From positions 1 to 22,756 of the IMG/VR virus record IMGVR_UViG_3300012006_000036: a stretch of 22,756 bases of DNA; one strand, given 5' to 3'. The position numbers and the translations under genes are program-made. The number at the start of each line of letters is the position of its first letter. Position 1 is the stretch's first letter. Below are positions 6,945-14,741 of the stretch, piece after piece. The stretch is from a virus. The notes below the pieces were generated by a model. That model saw only the letters and a list, made by a program, of their open reading frames with translations, made no database searches and was not told where the DNA came from.

Positions 6945-7298
6945 ATGAGCAAACGTAACCGTACTAAGGCGCAGAGAGGATGGGTACTGCGTAAGCTGAG
7001 CCTGACCAGGTATCGCCAGAAGGCTTGGAGGGAACAGCCGGAGAAGATGGAAGGTATACGAGCTAAGGCTATTGCCGTAGCCAAGACAGCTAAGGATGAG
7101 AAGAACCAACGGATCAGGGAAGCCATGAGCACTTGGCCTAACACCTTAGACACTGCGACCTTAAGGGGATATATCCTAAAGGACTTTAACTACACCGGGA
7201 AGATGTCATCCCTCATCTGGCGGATGCGTCGGCATGGCATGATGGAGTTCAAGGCCGACGGCTTATGGCATAACCTTTGCAACTTGCCCGCTGAGTAA
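6945..7298 (+). CDS. Basic probable DNA-binding protein, 117 residues
   Basis: The first 55 residues are strongly basic and helical (KRNRTKAQRGWVLRKLSLTR onward). The C-terminal half (residues 64-113) reads like a winged helix: LDTATLRGYILKDF, then SSLIWRMRRHGMMEF as the recognition helix and wing. I do not recognise a family. GC content is by eye lower than in the packaging genes. It follows directly after the repeat-rich gap, so it may regulate that region or bind it. An ATG at 6940 is out of frame, and the ATG at 6945 is the natural start. No Shine-Dalgarno sequence is seen. Confidence 0.65.
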   Translation: MSKRNRTKAQRGWVLRKLSLTRYRQKAWREQPEKMEGIRAKAIAVAKTAKDEKNQRIREAMSTWPNTLDTATLRGYILKDFNYTGKMSSLIWRMRRHGMMEFKADGLWHNLCNLPAE

Positions 7299-7318
7299 CA
7301 TCCTTACCAAATGAGCGC

Positions 7319-7831
7319 GTGACCAAGGCCGCGACTATCAACGACCTGACAGCGCCGACCGCTGAGGCTAAGTCGTTTGACGCGTGGTTCTTTGCTCAGC
7401 CTAAGAAAGTCCAAGAGAAGATGCGTGAGTCCGGTGTGCTGCCGTACCGCGAGATGGTTCAGTCGAGGCACGTCTTCTGCATCGACGCTAACCATCCTAA
7501 GTGGGCGTTCAATCCTACAGCTGATGAGCACCGCACTGAGGTCGACTCCTTCATCTCACGCGATCACGTTGGCGTGATGCTAGGTGCGTTCATGGATGCC
7601 ATCGCTCAGTCAGACTCGATGCACTTCCGTCGTCACGTTGAGCTCATCCGATGGGCGCTGTCACTCCCTGGCTGTCTCGACTCACGCACCATCGCCCGGA
7701 TGTATGGACGCTCGCACATCTGGGCACAGAAACGTGCGCGGCAAATACGCTCGACGGTGAACGGTGACGCGTGCGGATTGTTCCCGCATATCAATTCACG
7801 CAGGGATAAGCACAAGATGCCCAAGCGATGA
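7319..7831 (+). CDS. Helix-turn-helix protein, possible late regulator
   Basis: The frame opens with GTG at 7319. The nearby ATG at 7311 reads only three codons before a stop and overlaps this GTG region, so a GTG start is needed unless the gene starts far inside. The 170-residue protein has a C-terminal motif LDSRTIARMYGRSHIWAQKR (residues 120-139) that looks like a helix-turn-helix of the sigma region 4 or transposase type. A basic tail (RRDKHKMPKR) follows. The N-terminal 110 residues are unassigned. The position just before the terminase genes is where many phages carry a late transcription activator, which is consistent but unproven. Confidence 0.65.
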   Translation: MTKAATINDLTAPTAEAKSFDAWFFAQPKKVQEKMRESGVLPYREMVQSRHVFCIDANHPKWAFNPTADEHRTEVDSFISRDHVGVMLGAFMDAIAQSDSMHFRRHVELIRWALSLPGCLDSRTIARMYGRSHIWAQKRARQIRSTVNGDACGLFPHINSRRDKHKMPKR

Positions 7832-7955
7832 ATAAGGCCCATATACCCCCGTTAAGGAGTCTCCTAGACCCCCACCCTACCTGCTCGTGGCCCGACACCA
7901 CGGAGGTTTTCTGTGGGGTCACTTTGCGTTTTCATGGGGTTTCTCTCTCAAACCC
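7832..7955. other. Gap upstream of the terminase genes, candidate cos region
   Basis: This 124-base non-coding stretch precedes the small terminase gene, the usual place of cos in phages with GpA-type terminases. It contains AGGAG-T-CTCCT (7855-7865), a GTGG and CCAC pair around 7887-7901, and the hairpin over the small terminase start (7933-7958). An in-frame GTG at 7887 could extend the terminase gene, but the added residues look non-coding. No cut site can be assigned by reading. Confidence 0.35.
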
Positions 7956-7958
7956 ATG
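7933..7958 (+). promoter_or_regulatory. Hairpin that covers the small terminase start codon
   Basis: CATGGGGTTT (7933-7942) and AAACCCATG (7950-7958) pair over nine base pairs with one bulged G and a seven-base CTCTCTC loop. The ATG of the small terminase gene (7956-7958) lies in the right arm. In mRNA this would hide the start codon, so it may limit translation until the stem is opened. The stem is read directly from the sequence. The regulatory role is inference. Confidence 0.55.
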
Positions 7959-8513
7959 GCTTTGACCAACGCCGAACTCGGCCTTGCCTTAGGCGTCACT
8001 GCGCAGCGTATTTCAGCGCTTCGCAAAGACGGCATGCCGACCGACTCCATCGATGCGGCCAAAGCGTGGCGGGAAACCCGGGCTGGCGTGCAACGCGCAC
8101 GAGCACCGCAACCCGCACCGGCGCAGCTCGACGACGGCACGCTGGCCGACACTATCCAACAGCACCGGGCTTTAGTCGGTCGGGCTCGCGGCGTCTGGCA
8201 GGCGGCCATGGAGCAGGGCGATCCGAACGGACCGAAGTACCAGACGAGTTATAACCAATCTCTGAAGACGCTTGTCGCTCTCGAAGAGGAACAGGAACGC
8301 CGACTCATCCTGGCTAAGGACTACATCTCGTCGAAGGAAGCCGGCGAAGCCATGCGCGAACTTGCGTCGGGCGTGGTCAACCGTCTCGACAAACTCGCCC
8401 TCGACGTGGCCGAAGGGTGCAACCCCGAGAATCCTGCCAAGGCCGTAAAGGTGCTCGAGGCTTGGGTGCGCCGCGTGAAGGCCGAACTCTCCGCCGTCGA
8501 TGAACAAGAGTGA
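7956..8513 (+). CDS. terS: Terminase small subunit (Nu1-like)
   Basis: The protein has 185 residues from ATG 7956. The N-terminus LTNAELGLALGVTAQRISAL is a helix-turn-helix like that of lambda Nu1, which binds the cos region and loads the large subunit. A Pro/Ala-rich linker follows (near residues 48-58), then a long helical region with the acidic EEEQERRL segment, and a helical C-terminus that would contact the large subunit. The length is close to lambda Nu1 (181). The open frame from GTG 7887 is longer, but the extra residues do not resemble terminase. The last 14 bases overlap the large subunit gene. The start codon sits in a hairpin. Confidence 0.82.
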   Translation: MALTNAELGLALGVTAQRISALRKDGMPTDSIDAAKAWRETRAGVQRARAPQPAPAQLDDGTLADTIQQHRALVGRARGVWQAAMEQGDPNGPKYQTSYNQSLKTLVALEEEQERRLILAKDYISSKEAGEAMRELASGVVNRLDKLALDVAEGCNPENPAKAVKVLEAWVRRVKAELSAVDEQE

Positions 8514-10293
8514 CCTGCTCCGCATCGGGCGGGACGTGCTCAAGCCTTCGGACTCGGGCGACATCGTCGACTGGCTGGAGGACAACGTGCACGCCATCCC
8601 TGACTCACCGATGCCCGGGCCGTTCCGATCAGAGCGGACGCCGTGGATTGCCGAGGCGTTACGCATTGCCGCCGACCCCGAGACCAAACTCCTGACCATC
8701 CTTGCCAGCATCCAGTCGGGCAAATCTCTCTTCGCTCGTTTGTTCACCTGCCACATTATCGCCAACGCTCCTGGCCCCTGCCTACTTGCTCAGGCTACGG
8801 ACCCCGAGGCGCGAGACTTCAGCCTACGCTACCTTCGACCTCTCTGGAATAACTGCCCGCCAGTGAAGGACCGCATCTCGCTTGACGACATGGACCGCTC
8901 GACGACGACGGACTTCGACCGCATGACGCTTTACTGTCGCGGCATCTGGAACGAGGCTAACCTTCAGCGCCTGTCGCTACGTTACACGATAGCCGACGAG
9001 TGCTGGATGAGCCCGCCCGGTCACCTAGCCGAACTCAGCGCGCGCGTCACGGCCTTCGGCTGGATGGGGAAGCGCATCTTTATGTCGCAGGGTGGCAAGG
9101 CGGGTCAGGAGTTTCATCAGCTGCACGAGACGACCGACCAGCGTGACTGGAACTTCCGATGCCCGAAGTGTGACAACCTTCAGCCCTGGGTGTGGGAGCA
9201 GATCAGATTCCCCGAGGACGCAAAGGTCAGCGGGTCATGGGACTTGCACAAGGTCAACGCCGGCACGACCTACGAGTGTGCGTCCTGCCGCACCTTGCTC
9301 CCTGACACTAACGCCACACGCATCGAAGCCAACTCACGCGGCTCGTTCATCGCCACCGCCGCATCGGTCAACGCTGGTCATATCGGCCTGCACTGGAACG
9401 CCCTTGCGACGATGAGCTGGGGCGAGCTCGGCGTGCTCATGCTCAAGGCCAAGGAGTCGGTCGACCAGTACGGCGACGACAACGCTCGGATGCAGTTCAA
9501 GCAGAAGCGGCTGGCAATGCCCTGGTCAGAAGAAGGTGGCGATATGGTCAGCACCGCCGAGTCTGCCAACTACAAGATGGGCGACGCGTGGGATGCCGAG
9601 GCCATGATCTCGCCAAAGGGTCGGGTCATCGAGCAGACGGACGCACCGCAAGGGAGCATCGCCTTCCGCACGATGGGCGTCGACGTTCAGCGCGGTCACT
9701 TCTGGGTGGTCGTTCGGCGCTGGGCTAAGACCGGGCATAGTCGGCTGCTGGCCTTCGCCCGCATCGAGACTTGGGACAACGTCGAGGCGTACGCAAAACA
9801 GTACGCGGTCCACCAAGCCATGGTCTTCGTCGACTCGGGTGACAATACCTCCGAGGTCTACCGCGAGTGCGCCAAGCGTAATTGGAAGACGGCCAAGGGC
9901 TCGGGCTCGGAAGACTTCGCGGTAACCGATCGGGACGGAAAGACCAGCCGCCGCTACTACTCCGAAAAGCAGGCCATCGTCGTCCCTGGCATCCCTCAAC
10001 GTGCCATCCTCGTCTCGCACTCCAACCTCGCCGGCAAAGACCTCCTTCACGGCCTACGGGCCCGCAAGGTCTGGACCTACGCCCTCGACGCTGACCCCGA
10101 GTACGTCTCGCAGCTGAACTCCGAAGTCCGCGTCAAAGACCGCCGCACGGGCAAGGCGCACTGGATACTCCCCCAGGGCAAGAAGGACAACCACGCCCTC
10201 GACTGTGAAATCCTCGCCCTCCTCGCCGCCGTCCGCTGGGGTATCGCCGGGCGGGAAACCACCGAAACCGACTTGCCTCAGAGCGGAACATGA
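8500..10293 (+). CDS. terL: Terminase large subunit, GpA family
   Basis: This 597-residue protein is the packaging motor and nuclease of the lambda GpA type. Walker A is ASIQSGKS (69-76) and Walker B with the catalytic glutamate is TIADE (163-167). A zinc-ribbon-like insertion has C-x2-C pairs at C221/C224 and C260/C263. The RNase H-like nuclease domain shows GVDVQRG (D395), VFVDSGD (D445) and the GpA hallmark KKDNHALDCE (561-570). Length and order are normal, with nothing missing. It overlaps the small subunit gene by 14 bases, and a structured 107-base gap follows. GpA enzymes usually cut at cos sites, which supports cohesive ends for this phage. Confidence 0.95.
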   Translation: MNKSDLLRIGRDVLKPSDSGDIVDWLEDNVHAIPDSPMPGPFRSERTPWIAEALRIAADPETKLLTILASIQSGKSLFARLFTCHIIANAPGPCLLAQATDPEARDFSLRYLRPLWNNCPPVKDRISLDDMDRSTTTDFDRMTLYCRGIWNEANLQRLSLRYTIADECWMSPPGHLAELSARVTAFGWMGKRIFMSQGGKAGQEFHQLHETTDQRDWNFRCPKCDNLQPWVWEQIRFPEDAKVSGSWDLHKVNAGTTYECASCRTLLPDTNATRIEANSRGSFIATAASVNAGHIGLHWNALATMSWGELGVLMLKAKESVDQYGDDNARMQFKQKRLAMPWSEEGGDMVSTAESANYKMGDAWDAEAMISPKGRVIEQTDAPQGSIAFRTMGVDVQRGHFWVVVRRWAKTGHSRLLAFARIETWDNVEAYAKQYAVHQAMVFVDSGDNTSEVYRECAKRNWKTAKGSGSEDFAVTDRDGKTSRRYYSEKQAIVVPGIPQRAILVSHSNLAGKDLLHGLRARKVWTYALDADPEYVSQLNSEVRVKDRRTGKAHWILPQGKKDNHALDCEILALLAAVRWGIAGRETTETDLPQSGT

Positions 10294-10308
10294 TAACTCT
10301 ATCTGCAA

Positions 10309-10370
10309 GGGTGCGTCGTTCGATGTTGCAAGACGGAAGAAGCTTGTGGCGTGGGTCGTTCGGCGCACCC
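10309..10370 (+). ncRNA. Structured RNA element between large terminase and gpW-like genes
   Basis: The gap 10294-10400 holds a nested fold. The outer stem pairs 10309-10318 with 10361-10370 over ten pairs (one G-U). The inner stem pairs 10325-10332 with 10343-10350 over eight pairs (three G-U), with a ten-base loop. Unpaired strands of six and ten bases lie between them. GTCGTTCG occurs twice in the element (10315-10322 and 10355-10362). No T-run follows, so it is not a plain terminator. It may be an RNA processing or translation control element, and the function is unknown. Confidence 0.4.
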
Positions 10371-10400
10371 CCCTTCGGCTTCCATTCTGGGCATATCTAA

Positions 10401-10655
10401 ATGAGCTCTGGAATCTTCATCGGACTTACGGAGTGCGAACTCCTCGACATCAAGGCCAAGGCTCTCGCTATGATCATGGAGGGCAAGACCCTGATGTCCT
10501 ACTCGGACTCCGGCTCCTCCGCGTCCAAGCAGTTCGCCATGCCCCCAAAGGAGATGCTCGGCGAGGCCATGTTCGCTTTAAGCCGCCTCGACCCGCAGAC
10601 CTACGGACGCTCTATCACGACTATCTCGACGTCGTGGGCTACGCGCCGCGATTAA
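10401..10655 (+). CDS. gpW-like head-tail joining protein
   Basis: This 84-residue protein sits exactly between large terminase and portal, where lambda has gpW (68 residues), which joins head to tail. The layout fits: an N-terminal helix (CELLDIKAKALAMIMEGK), then a short two-stranded hairpin (TLMSYSDSGSSASKQF) and a second helix (PKEMLGEAMFALSRLDP). Sequence identity to lambda gpW looks low, so the call rests on size, predicted fold and position. The leader CATATCTAA before ATG has no Shine-Dalgarno sequence. The stop lies three bases before the portal start. Confidence 0.7.
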   Translation: MSSGIFIGLTECELLDIKAKALAMIMEGKTLMSYSDSGSSASKQFAMPPKEMLGEAMFALSRLDPQTYGRSITTISTSWATRRD

Positions 10656-10658
10656 TCT

Positions 10659-12191
10659 ATGGCCCCCCGCAAGACCAAAGTCCCCACTGTCAGCCTTCGT
10701 AAGCCCGTGCTCAAGCCCGCGGCTGATGCGCCTACGCTCAAGCCACAGGCCGCTGTGATGGATAACGGTGGAGGCAGCGGCTTCGGTGGCAGTTACTCTG
10801 GCTGGCAGAGCACGATGTTCTCGAACGCCCGCCGCGCTATCTTTGGCCGTGCACCGGGCGACCTACGCCAAGACCTGACGCCGTGGAACCGCATGGCGAT
10901 GATGCGCAAGTGCCGATGGGCCGAGCGTAACAGTGGACTATTCAAACAGATTCTGGCCGACATGGTGCTCTACGGAGTGGGCGACGGCATCAAACCGCAG
11001 TCCCACGCGTCGACCCCTGAGATGCAGGAGACCTACGAAACCTACTTCGCCGAGAAGGCCAAGCGCATCGACATCACGAACCGTTTCTCATTCTATCAGG
11101 CCCAGGCTATCCTCCTCCGCGGTATGATCCGTGACGGTGACTCCTTCGCCGCCAAGGTCCGCAACGGCGCCGGCGAAGCCAAGATTCAGCTGATGGAAGC
11201 CCACCGCGTTGGCGACCCCCTCGAAGAGACGGTCGTCATCCCTGGCATCCACGACGGTATCATCTTCGGTCCATACGGCGAGTACGTCGCCTGCAACGTT
11301 TACAAGTCGGACGGCGGCAACCGCCAGATTCTGGCTCAGTCCATGATGCACGTCGTCGACCACGAGTACGCATCCGGGGCCCGCGGCGTTCCGCTCCTCC
11401 AGCACTCTATCAACTCCATCCAAGACGAGATGGAAATCCTCGCTCTCGAGAAGCAGGGTGTGAAGGACAACGCTGACGTCACCCGCGTGATTACGAAGCA
11501 GGGCGGCATCCTCGACCAAGACACGGCCAACGAGCTCGGTGCCCTGAACACCTCCTCCTATTCCTCCATCGCCAACACGATGGGCGGCAAACTTTTAGTG
11601 CTCGACCAAGGCGAGGCCCTGACCTCCCACATGAGCAACCGCCCGAACCCAACCTTCACCGGGTTCATCCAGGCGCTCGAACGCGACATCGCTCAGGGCG
11701 TGCTGCCTTACGAGTTCGTCGGCGACTCCTCCAAGCTAGGCGGCGCCACCGTGCGTCTCGTTACCGCCAAGGCCGGCCGCGTTTTCAGCAAGTACCAGAC
11801 CATCGTCATCGAACAATTCTGCGTGCCGACTTGGGGCTACATCATCGGACAGGGCATCGCCGACGGCGAAATCCCTGACGACCCGCAGTGGGCCTCCGTC
11901 TCTTGGACGACCCCGAAGAGCGTGACGGTGGACGCTGGCCGCGAAGCCGCCAACGATCGTGCGGATGTCGAGATGGGCTTGCTGTCGATGTCTGAGCTCT
12001 ACGCCCAGCGTGGCTTAGACTTCCGCACCGAGATGCAGAAGCGGGCATCCGACATGGTCTACATCCAAGACCTATCGAAGACCTACGGCATCCCATTCGA
12101 ACTGCTCTTCCGTCCGTCCAACACCCCTGTGGGTACCGTTGACCAGGTCGACCAATCCGAACCGGCTCCTGACGCCACCCTTTCCGAATAA
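10659..12191 (+). CDS. Portal protein, lambda family
   Basis: This 510-residue protein fits the lambda-type portal family (lambda gpB). These form a dodecameric ring at one capsid vertex through which DNA passes. Supporting segments are LTPWNRMAMMRKCRWAERNS near the N-terminus (lambda portals have a similar R-x-R-x-L-x-RN region), then GVGDGIKPQS, LLRGMIRDGDSF, KIQLMEAHRVGDP, and GVLPYEFVGDSSKLGGAT. The length matches lambda gpB (533). The first 35 residues are Pro/Lys-rich and probably disordered. The C-terminal tail is acidic. It starts three bases after the gpW-like stop and is followed within four bases by the protease gene, the usual lambda order. Confidence 0.9.
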   Translation: MAPRKTKVPTVSLRKPVLKPAADAPTLKPQAAVMDNGGGSGFGGSYSGWQSTMFSNARRAIFGRAPGDLRQDLTPWNRMAMMRKCRWAERNSGLFKQILADMVLYGVGDGIKPQSHASTPEMQETYETYFAEKAKRIDITNRFSFYQAQAILLRGMIRDGDSFAAKVRNGAGEAKIQLMEAHRVGDPLEETVVIPGIHDGIIFGPYGEYVACNVYKSDGGNRQILAQSMMHVVDHEYASGARGVPLLQHSINSIQDEMEILALEKQGVKDNADVTRVITKQGGILDQDTANELGALNTSSYSSIANTMGGKLLVLDQGEALTSHMSNRPNPTFTGFIQALERDIAQGVLPYEFVGDSSKLGGATVRLVTAKAGRVFSKYQTIVIEQFCVPTWGYIIGQGIADGEIPDDPQWASVSWTTPKSVTVDAGREAANDRADVEMGLLSMSELYAQRGLDFRTEMQKRASDMVYIQDLSKTYGIPFELLFRPSNTPVGTVDQVDQSEPAPDATLSE

Positions 12192-12195
12192 CTTT

Positions 12196-13344
12196 ATGCG
12201 CTTCCTTACCAATGGCCTCTCGGGCCGCGAGCCCCTCCTTATCGACCCGACCAAGGCTAAGGACCACGCCGTCCTCGCCGAGAAGTTTGGCTTCACTGAT
12301 TTGCTCTCGCAGCTCTTCGGCACCGCCCCCCAGCCCTATATCGTCGACGGCATCGGCGTCATCCCGATCGTGGGCGTCATCGGCAAGGGCCTCTCCCCGA
12401 TGGAAAAGATGATGGGCGCGGTCGACGTGAACGATATCTCCAACGCGGTCGACGCTTTCGCCTCAGCTCCAGAGGTCACCAGCATCGCCCTGCAAATCTC
12501 CTCCCCGGGTGGCACGGTCACCGGCGTCGAGGAGCTCGCGAACAAGGTCCGCAACCTCAAGAAGCCGACCATGGCCTACACGGATTCCGAGATGGCCTCC
12601 GCCGCCTATTGGATTGGCTCCGCCGCAGATAGGGTAGTGTCAAGCCCCTCTGCGACCATCGGTTCGATTGGCGTCTATCTCGCAATCCCTGACTACTCCA
12701 AGGCGGCAGAGATGGCTGGTATTAAAATGGTCGTCCTAAAGTCCGGCAAGTTCAAGGGTGCAGGCATCGAGGGTACGTCCCTTAACCCTGACCAGATCAG
12801 CAACCTTCAGGCCTCGGTTGACGAAATCCATGCCGAGTTCAAGACCGCCGTGAACATGAAGCGCAAGATGGTGCAGGCCGACTCCATGGAAGGCCAGACC
12901 TTCTCCGGCAAGCAAGCCGCCCAGAACGGACTCGTCGCCGCGCTCTCCGATTCTTTCACCGAAGCCCTGGCTAAGTTCGCTGGCTCAACCTCCGCCGTCC
13001 CGACCGCCGTGCATGCCTTTGCCAAGGGTGGGAAGGCCATAAGCCTCCTCAAGCCCAAGGCCTCCGATATCGAAGAAGAGGTGCTCGCCCTCCTCTCCCC
13101 GCGTCAGCGCGAGATGATTGATGGTTATATGGACGTCGAAGAGACCTTCGGAATGTTCGACCAAGGCTCTGGCCCTGAAGGCGCTCACTACGTCGCCGCC
13201 TCGCCCTTTGGCGCTCAAGGCCTGCTCTGCCAGAACTGCGTTTTCTACCGCGGTCCTCGCGGCTGTGGACTCGTATCCGGCGACATCGACCCGAACGGCA
13301 TCTGCAAGCTGTGGGTCATCCCAGGCTCCCTCGTCAAAGAGTAA
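12196..13344 (+). CDS. S49-family prohead protease with a four-cysteine C-terminal domain
   Basis: The frame is open from 12139, but ATG 12196 starts just after the portal stop and gives MRFLTNGLSG, so I prefer it (382 residues). Residues 50-255 form an SppA/ClpP-like S49 fold: ISSPGG (101-106), catalytic serine S135 in SEMASAAY, and K187 in GKFKGAG, 52 residues later as in SppA-type Ser-Lys dyads. It would cleave scaffold and capsid proteins during head maturation, like lambda gpC. Unlike gpC there is no obvious fused scaffold. Instead residues 340-376 form an added domain with C345, C348, C357 and C370 (C-x2-C-x8-C-x12-C) and a D-P-N-G-I-C-K-L-W end, similar in spacing to HiPIP iron-sulfur or zinc sites. 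Scaffold function probably lies in the next gene. Confidence 0.85.
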   Translation: MRFLTNGLSGREPLLIDPTKAKDHAVLAEKFGFTDLLSQLFGTAPQPYIVDGIGVIPIVGVIGKGLSPMEKMMGAVDVNDISNAVDAFASAPEVTSIALQISSPGGTVTGVEELANKVRNLKKPTMAYTDSEMASAAYWIGSAADRVVSSPSATIGSIGVYLAIPDYSKAAEMAGIKMVVLKSGKFKGAGIEGTSLNPDQISNLQASVDEIHAEFKTAVNMKRKMVQADSMEGQTFSGKQAAQNGLVAALSDSFTEALAKFAGSTSAVPTAVHAFAKGGKAISLLKPKASDIEEEVLALLSPRQREMIDGYMDVEETFGMFDQGSGPEGAHYVAASPFGAQGLLCQNCVFYRGPRGCGLVSGDIDPNGICKLWVIPGSLVKE

Positions 13345-13377
13345 GCCTCGGCTGTTTCCATCTCCCGCATTACCAAG

Positions 13378-13815
13378 ATGACCATCGAAGAACAATTGCT
13401 CGAAGCCTCGGCTGCCCTCTCGGGCCTTACTGCCGAACGCGATGACCTCCGTGCCACCGTCGAGAAACTCACCGTCGGCGCCGCCGCGGAACTCGAAAGC
13501 CTGAAGGTCGAAGCCAGCGTTAAGGACGCGTCCATCGCCAGCCTCACCGAAGTCGTCAAGACCATCGAAGCCGAAGCCGCCGCTCTTAAGGTCGCCGCTC
13601 TCGAAGCCGAAGCCACTAAGGTCAGCGCCTCCAAAGAGGCCGCTAAGATTGCCGCGTCTGTCGGCGTCACCCCGGTTGCCCTTCCCCAGGGCGACGGTGC
13701 TCCCGCCGAGGCCGTCAACCACTACGTCGCTTTCATGGCCCTGCCTGTCGGGTCCAAGGAACGCAACGCCTACTTTGAGGCCCATCGCTCCGCGATCATC
13801 AAGGCCTCTTTCTAA
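13378..13815 (+). CDS. Probable scaffolding protein, coiled coil
   Basis: The protein has 145 residues. Residues 1-100 form a long Ala/Glu/Lys-rich helix with heptad spacing (TIEEQLLEASAALSGLTAER onward), the usual look of phage scaffolds. The C-terminus contains VAFMALPVGSKERNAYFEAH and ends IIKASF, a short ordered tail that may bind the capsid protein. It lies between the protease and the major capsid gene, the usual place for a scaffold or a capsid decoration protein. The short length fits a separate scaffold paired with the S49 protease. I do not recognise a named family. The 12-base sequence AAGCCTCGGCTG occurs at 13343 and again at 13403 inside this gene. Confidence 0.7.
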   Translation: MTIEEQLLEASAALSGLTAERDDLRATVEKLTVGAAAELESLKVEASVKDASIASLTEVVKTIEAEAAALKVAALEAEATKVSASKEAAKIAASVGVTPVALPQGDGAPAEAVNHYVAFMALPVGSKERNAYFEAHRSAIIKASF

Positions 13816-13832
13816 TTTCCCTCAACCCTACT

Positions 13833-13847
13833 CAATACTAACTCATG
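13833..13847 (+). promoter_or_regulatory. Leader CTAACTCATGGC of the major capsid gene, shared with the gene at 19462
   Basis: The capsid start is preceded by AATACTAACTC with no purine-rich Shine-Dalgarno sequence. The same CTAACTCATGGC string recurs at the start of the gene at 19462. Both leaders also follow a TAATTT stop context. This may be a favoured translation start signal for abundant virion proteins, which is inference. Confidence 0.45.
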
Positions 13848-14717
13848 GCTAATTCCATCACCGCCGCCCCGTCCGTACTGGCCGCTGGCGTCCTCTCCGC
13901 TCTCCAGAACAAGCTCCCCGTCCTTTCGGGTATCTCGTCTGTCTTCTCGGCTCGTCCCGGCTCTGCCGGAATGAGCATCACCGTGCCCCTGATCGGCACG
14001 TCCACCGCGTCCACGTTCGGCGCTGGCGGTTACCTCACCGGCGATGACGCGACTGTCACGCAGACTGCTGTCTCGCTCGGTCACTACAAGATCTCCAGCC
14101 GCTTTACCCCTTCGAACCTGAAGGACTACGGCGCTGACTTCTTCGTGGCCAATTTCACGCAGACGGCTAGTATCGGTCTCGCCCAGAAGGTCATGGACCT
14201 CATCAACACTCAGGTCACCAACGCTAACTACAGCGTGTCGACTGTCTCTGGTGCCGCCCTCTCGTACCTCGAACTCGTTGGAGTCCAGAAGACCCTCGAC
14301 GACGCCAAGGCTCCTAGCCCTCGCTACGCCGTTCTTAACAGCACCTACATCTCTGACCTCCGTCAGGATACCACGATCGTTGGCAACAACGTCCTCGGTG
14401 CCTCCATCATCCGTGATGGCGACCTCGGTATCATCGCCGGTGCCCGCATCTATCAGTTCGCTAACCTCGCTACCAACTCCGAAAGCTTGGCCGGCTGGGT
14501 TGCAGGACCAGACGCAATCGCTTTCGCAAGCGCCTTGCCAGACTCCGAAGGCATCCCCGGCTTCGAAGTTGCGAACGCTGTCGACGCTGGCACGGGTCTC
14601 GGTGTGCAGGTTCTCGTCGGAATGGAACAGAGCGGCTATCTCAATGTCACTTGTACCCTACTCGCGGGTTGCGCTGTTGGACGGTCGACCTCGTTGGTGC
14701 GCTTGAAGACCGCGTGA
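13845..14717 (+). CDS. Major capsid protein
   Basis: This 290-residue protein follows the scaffold candidate and ends at an intrinsic terminator, the classic place of the major head protein. Features include an Ala/Val-rich N-terminal region (SVLAAGVLSALQNKLPVLSG), SITVPLIGTSTASTFGAGGY, a helix with NFTQTASIGLAQKVMDLINT (the spine-helix candidate), and beta-rich domains with conserved-looking GVQVLVGMEQSGYLN near the end. Third positions are strongly C-ending, as in highly expressed genes. It is expected to adopt the HK97 fold. The sequence looks nearer to P22-coat-like or other minor capsid families than to lambda gpE. Subfamily is uncertain; role is quite sure by position and composition. 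Confidence 0.82.
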   Translation: MANSITAAPSVLAAGVLSALQNKLPVLSGISSVFSARPGSAGMSITVPLIGTSTASTFGAGGYLTGDDATVTQTAVSLGHYKISSRFTPSNLKDYGADFFVANFTQTASIGLAQKVMDLINTQVTNANYSVSTVSGAALSYLELVGVQKTLDDAKAPSPRYAVLNSTYISDLRQDTTIVGNNVLGASIIRDGDLGIIAGARIYQFANLATNSESLAGWVAGPDAIAFASALPDSEGIPGFEVANAVDAGTGLGVQVLVGMEQSGYLNVTCTLLAGCAVGRSTSLVRLKTA

Positions 14718-14721
14718 GCAC

Positions 14722-14737
14722 TGCGGCCTAAGCCGCA
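14722..14737 (+). other. Short hairpin after the major capsid gene
   Basis: TGCGGC (14722-14727) and GCCGCA (14732-14737) form a six-pair stem with a CTAA loop five bases after the capsid stop. It precedes the terminator hairpin and may protect the transcript 3' end or support termination. Confidence 0.6.
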
Positions 14738-14741
14738 ACTT

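Noticed and set aside
10205-10702. Open frame that spans the gap between large terminase and gpW-like genes
   Set aside because: It overlaps three well supported genes and its reading in the gap is explained by the stem structure. No start signal or domain supports it.
12985-13785. 266-codon open frame on the - strand
   Set aside because: It lies opposite the protease and scaffold genes and has a low-complexity Gly/Asp-rich sequence, as expected for a shadow of C-ending codons.
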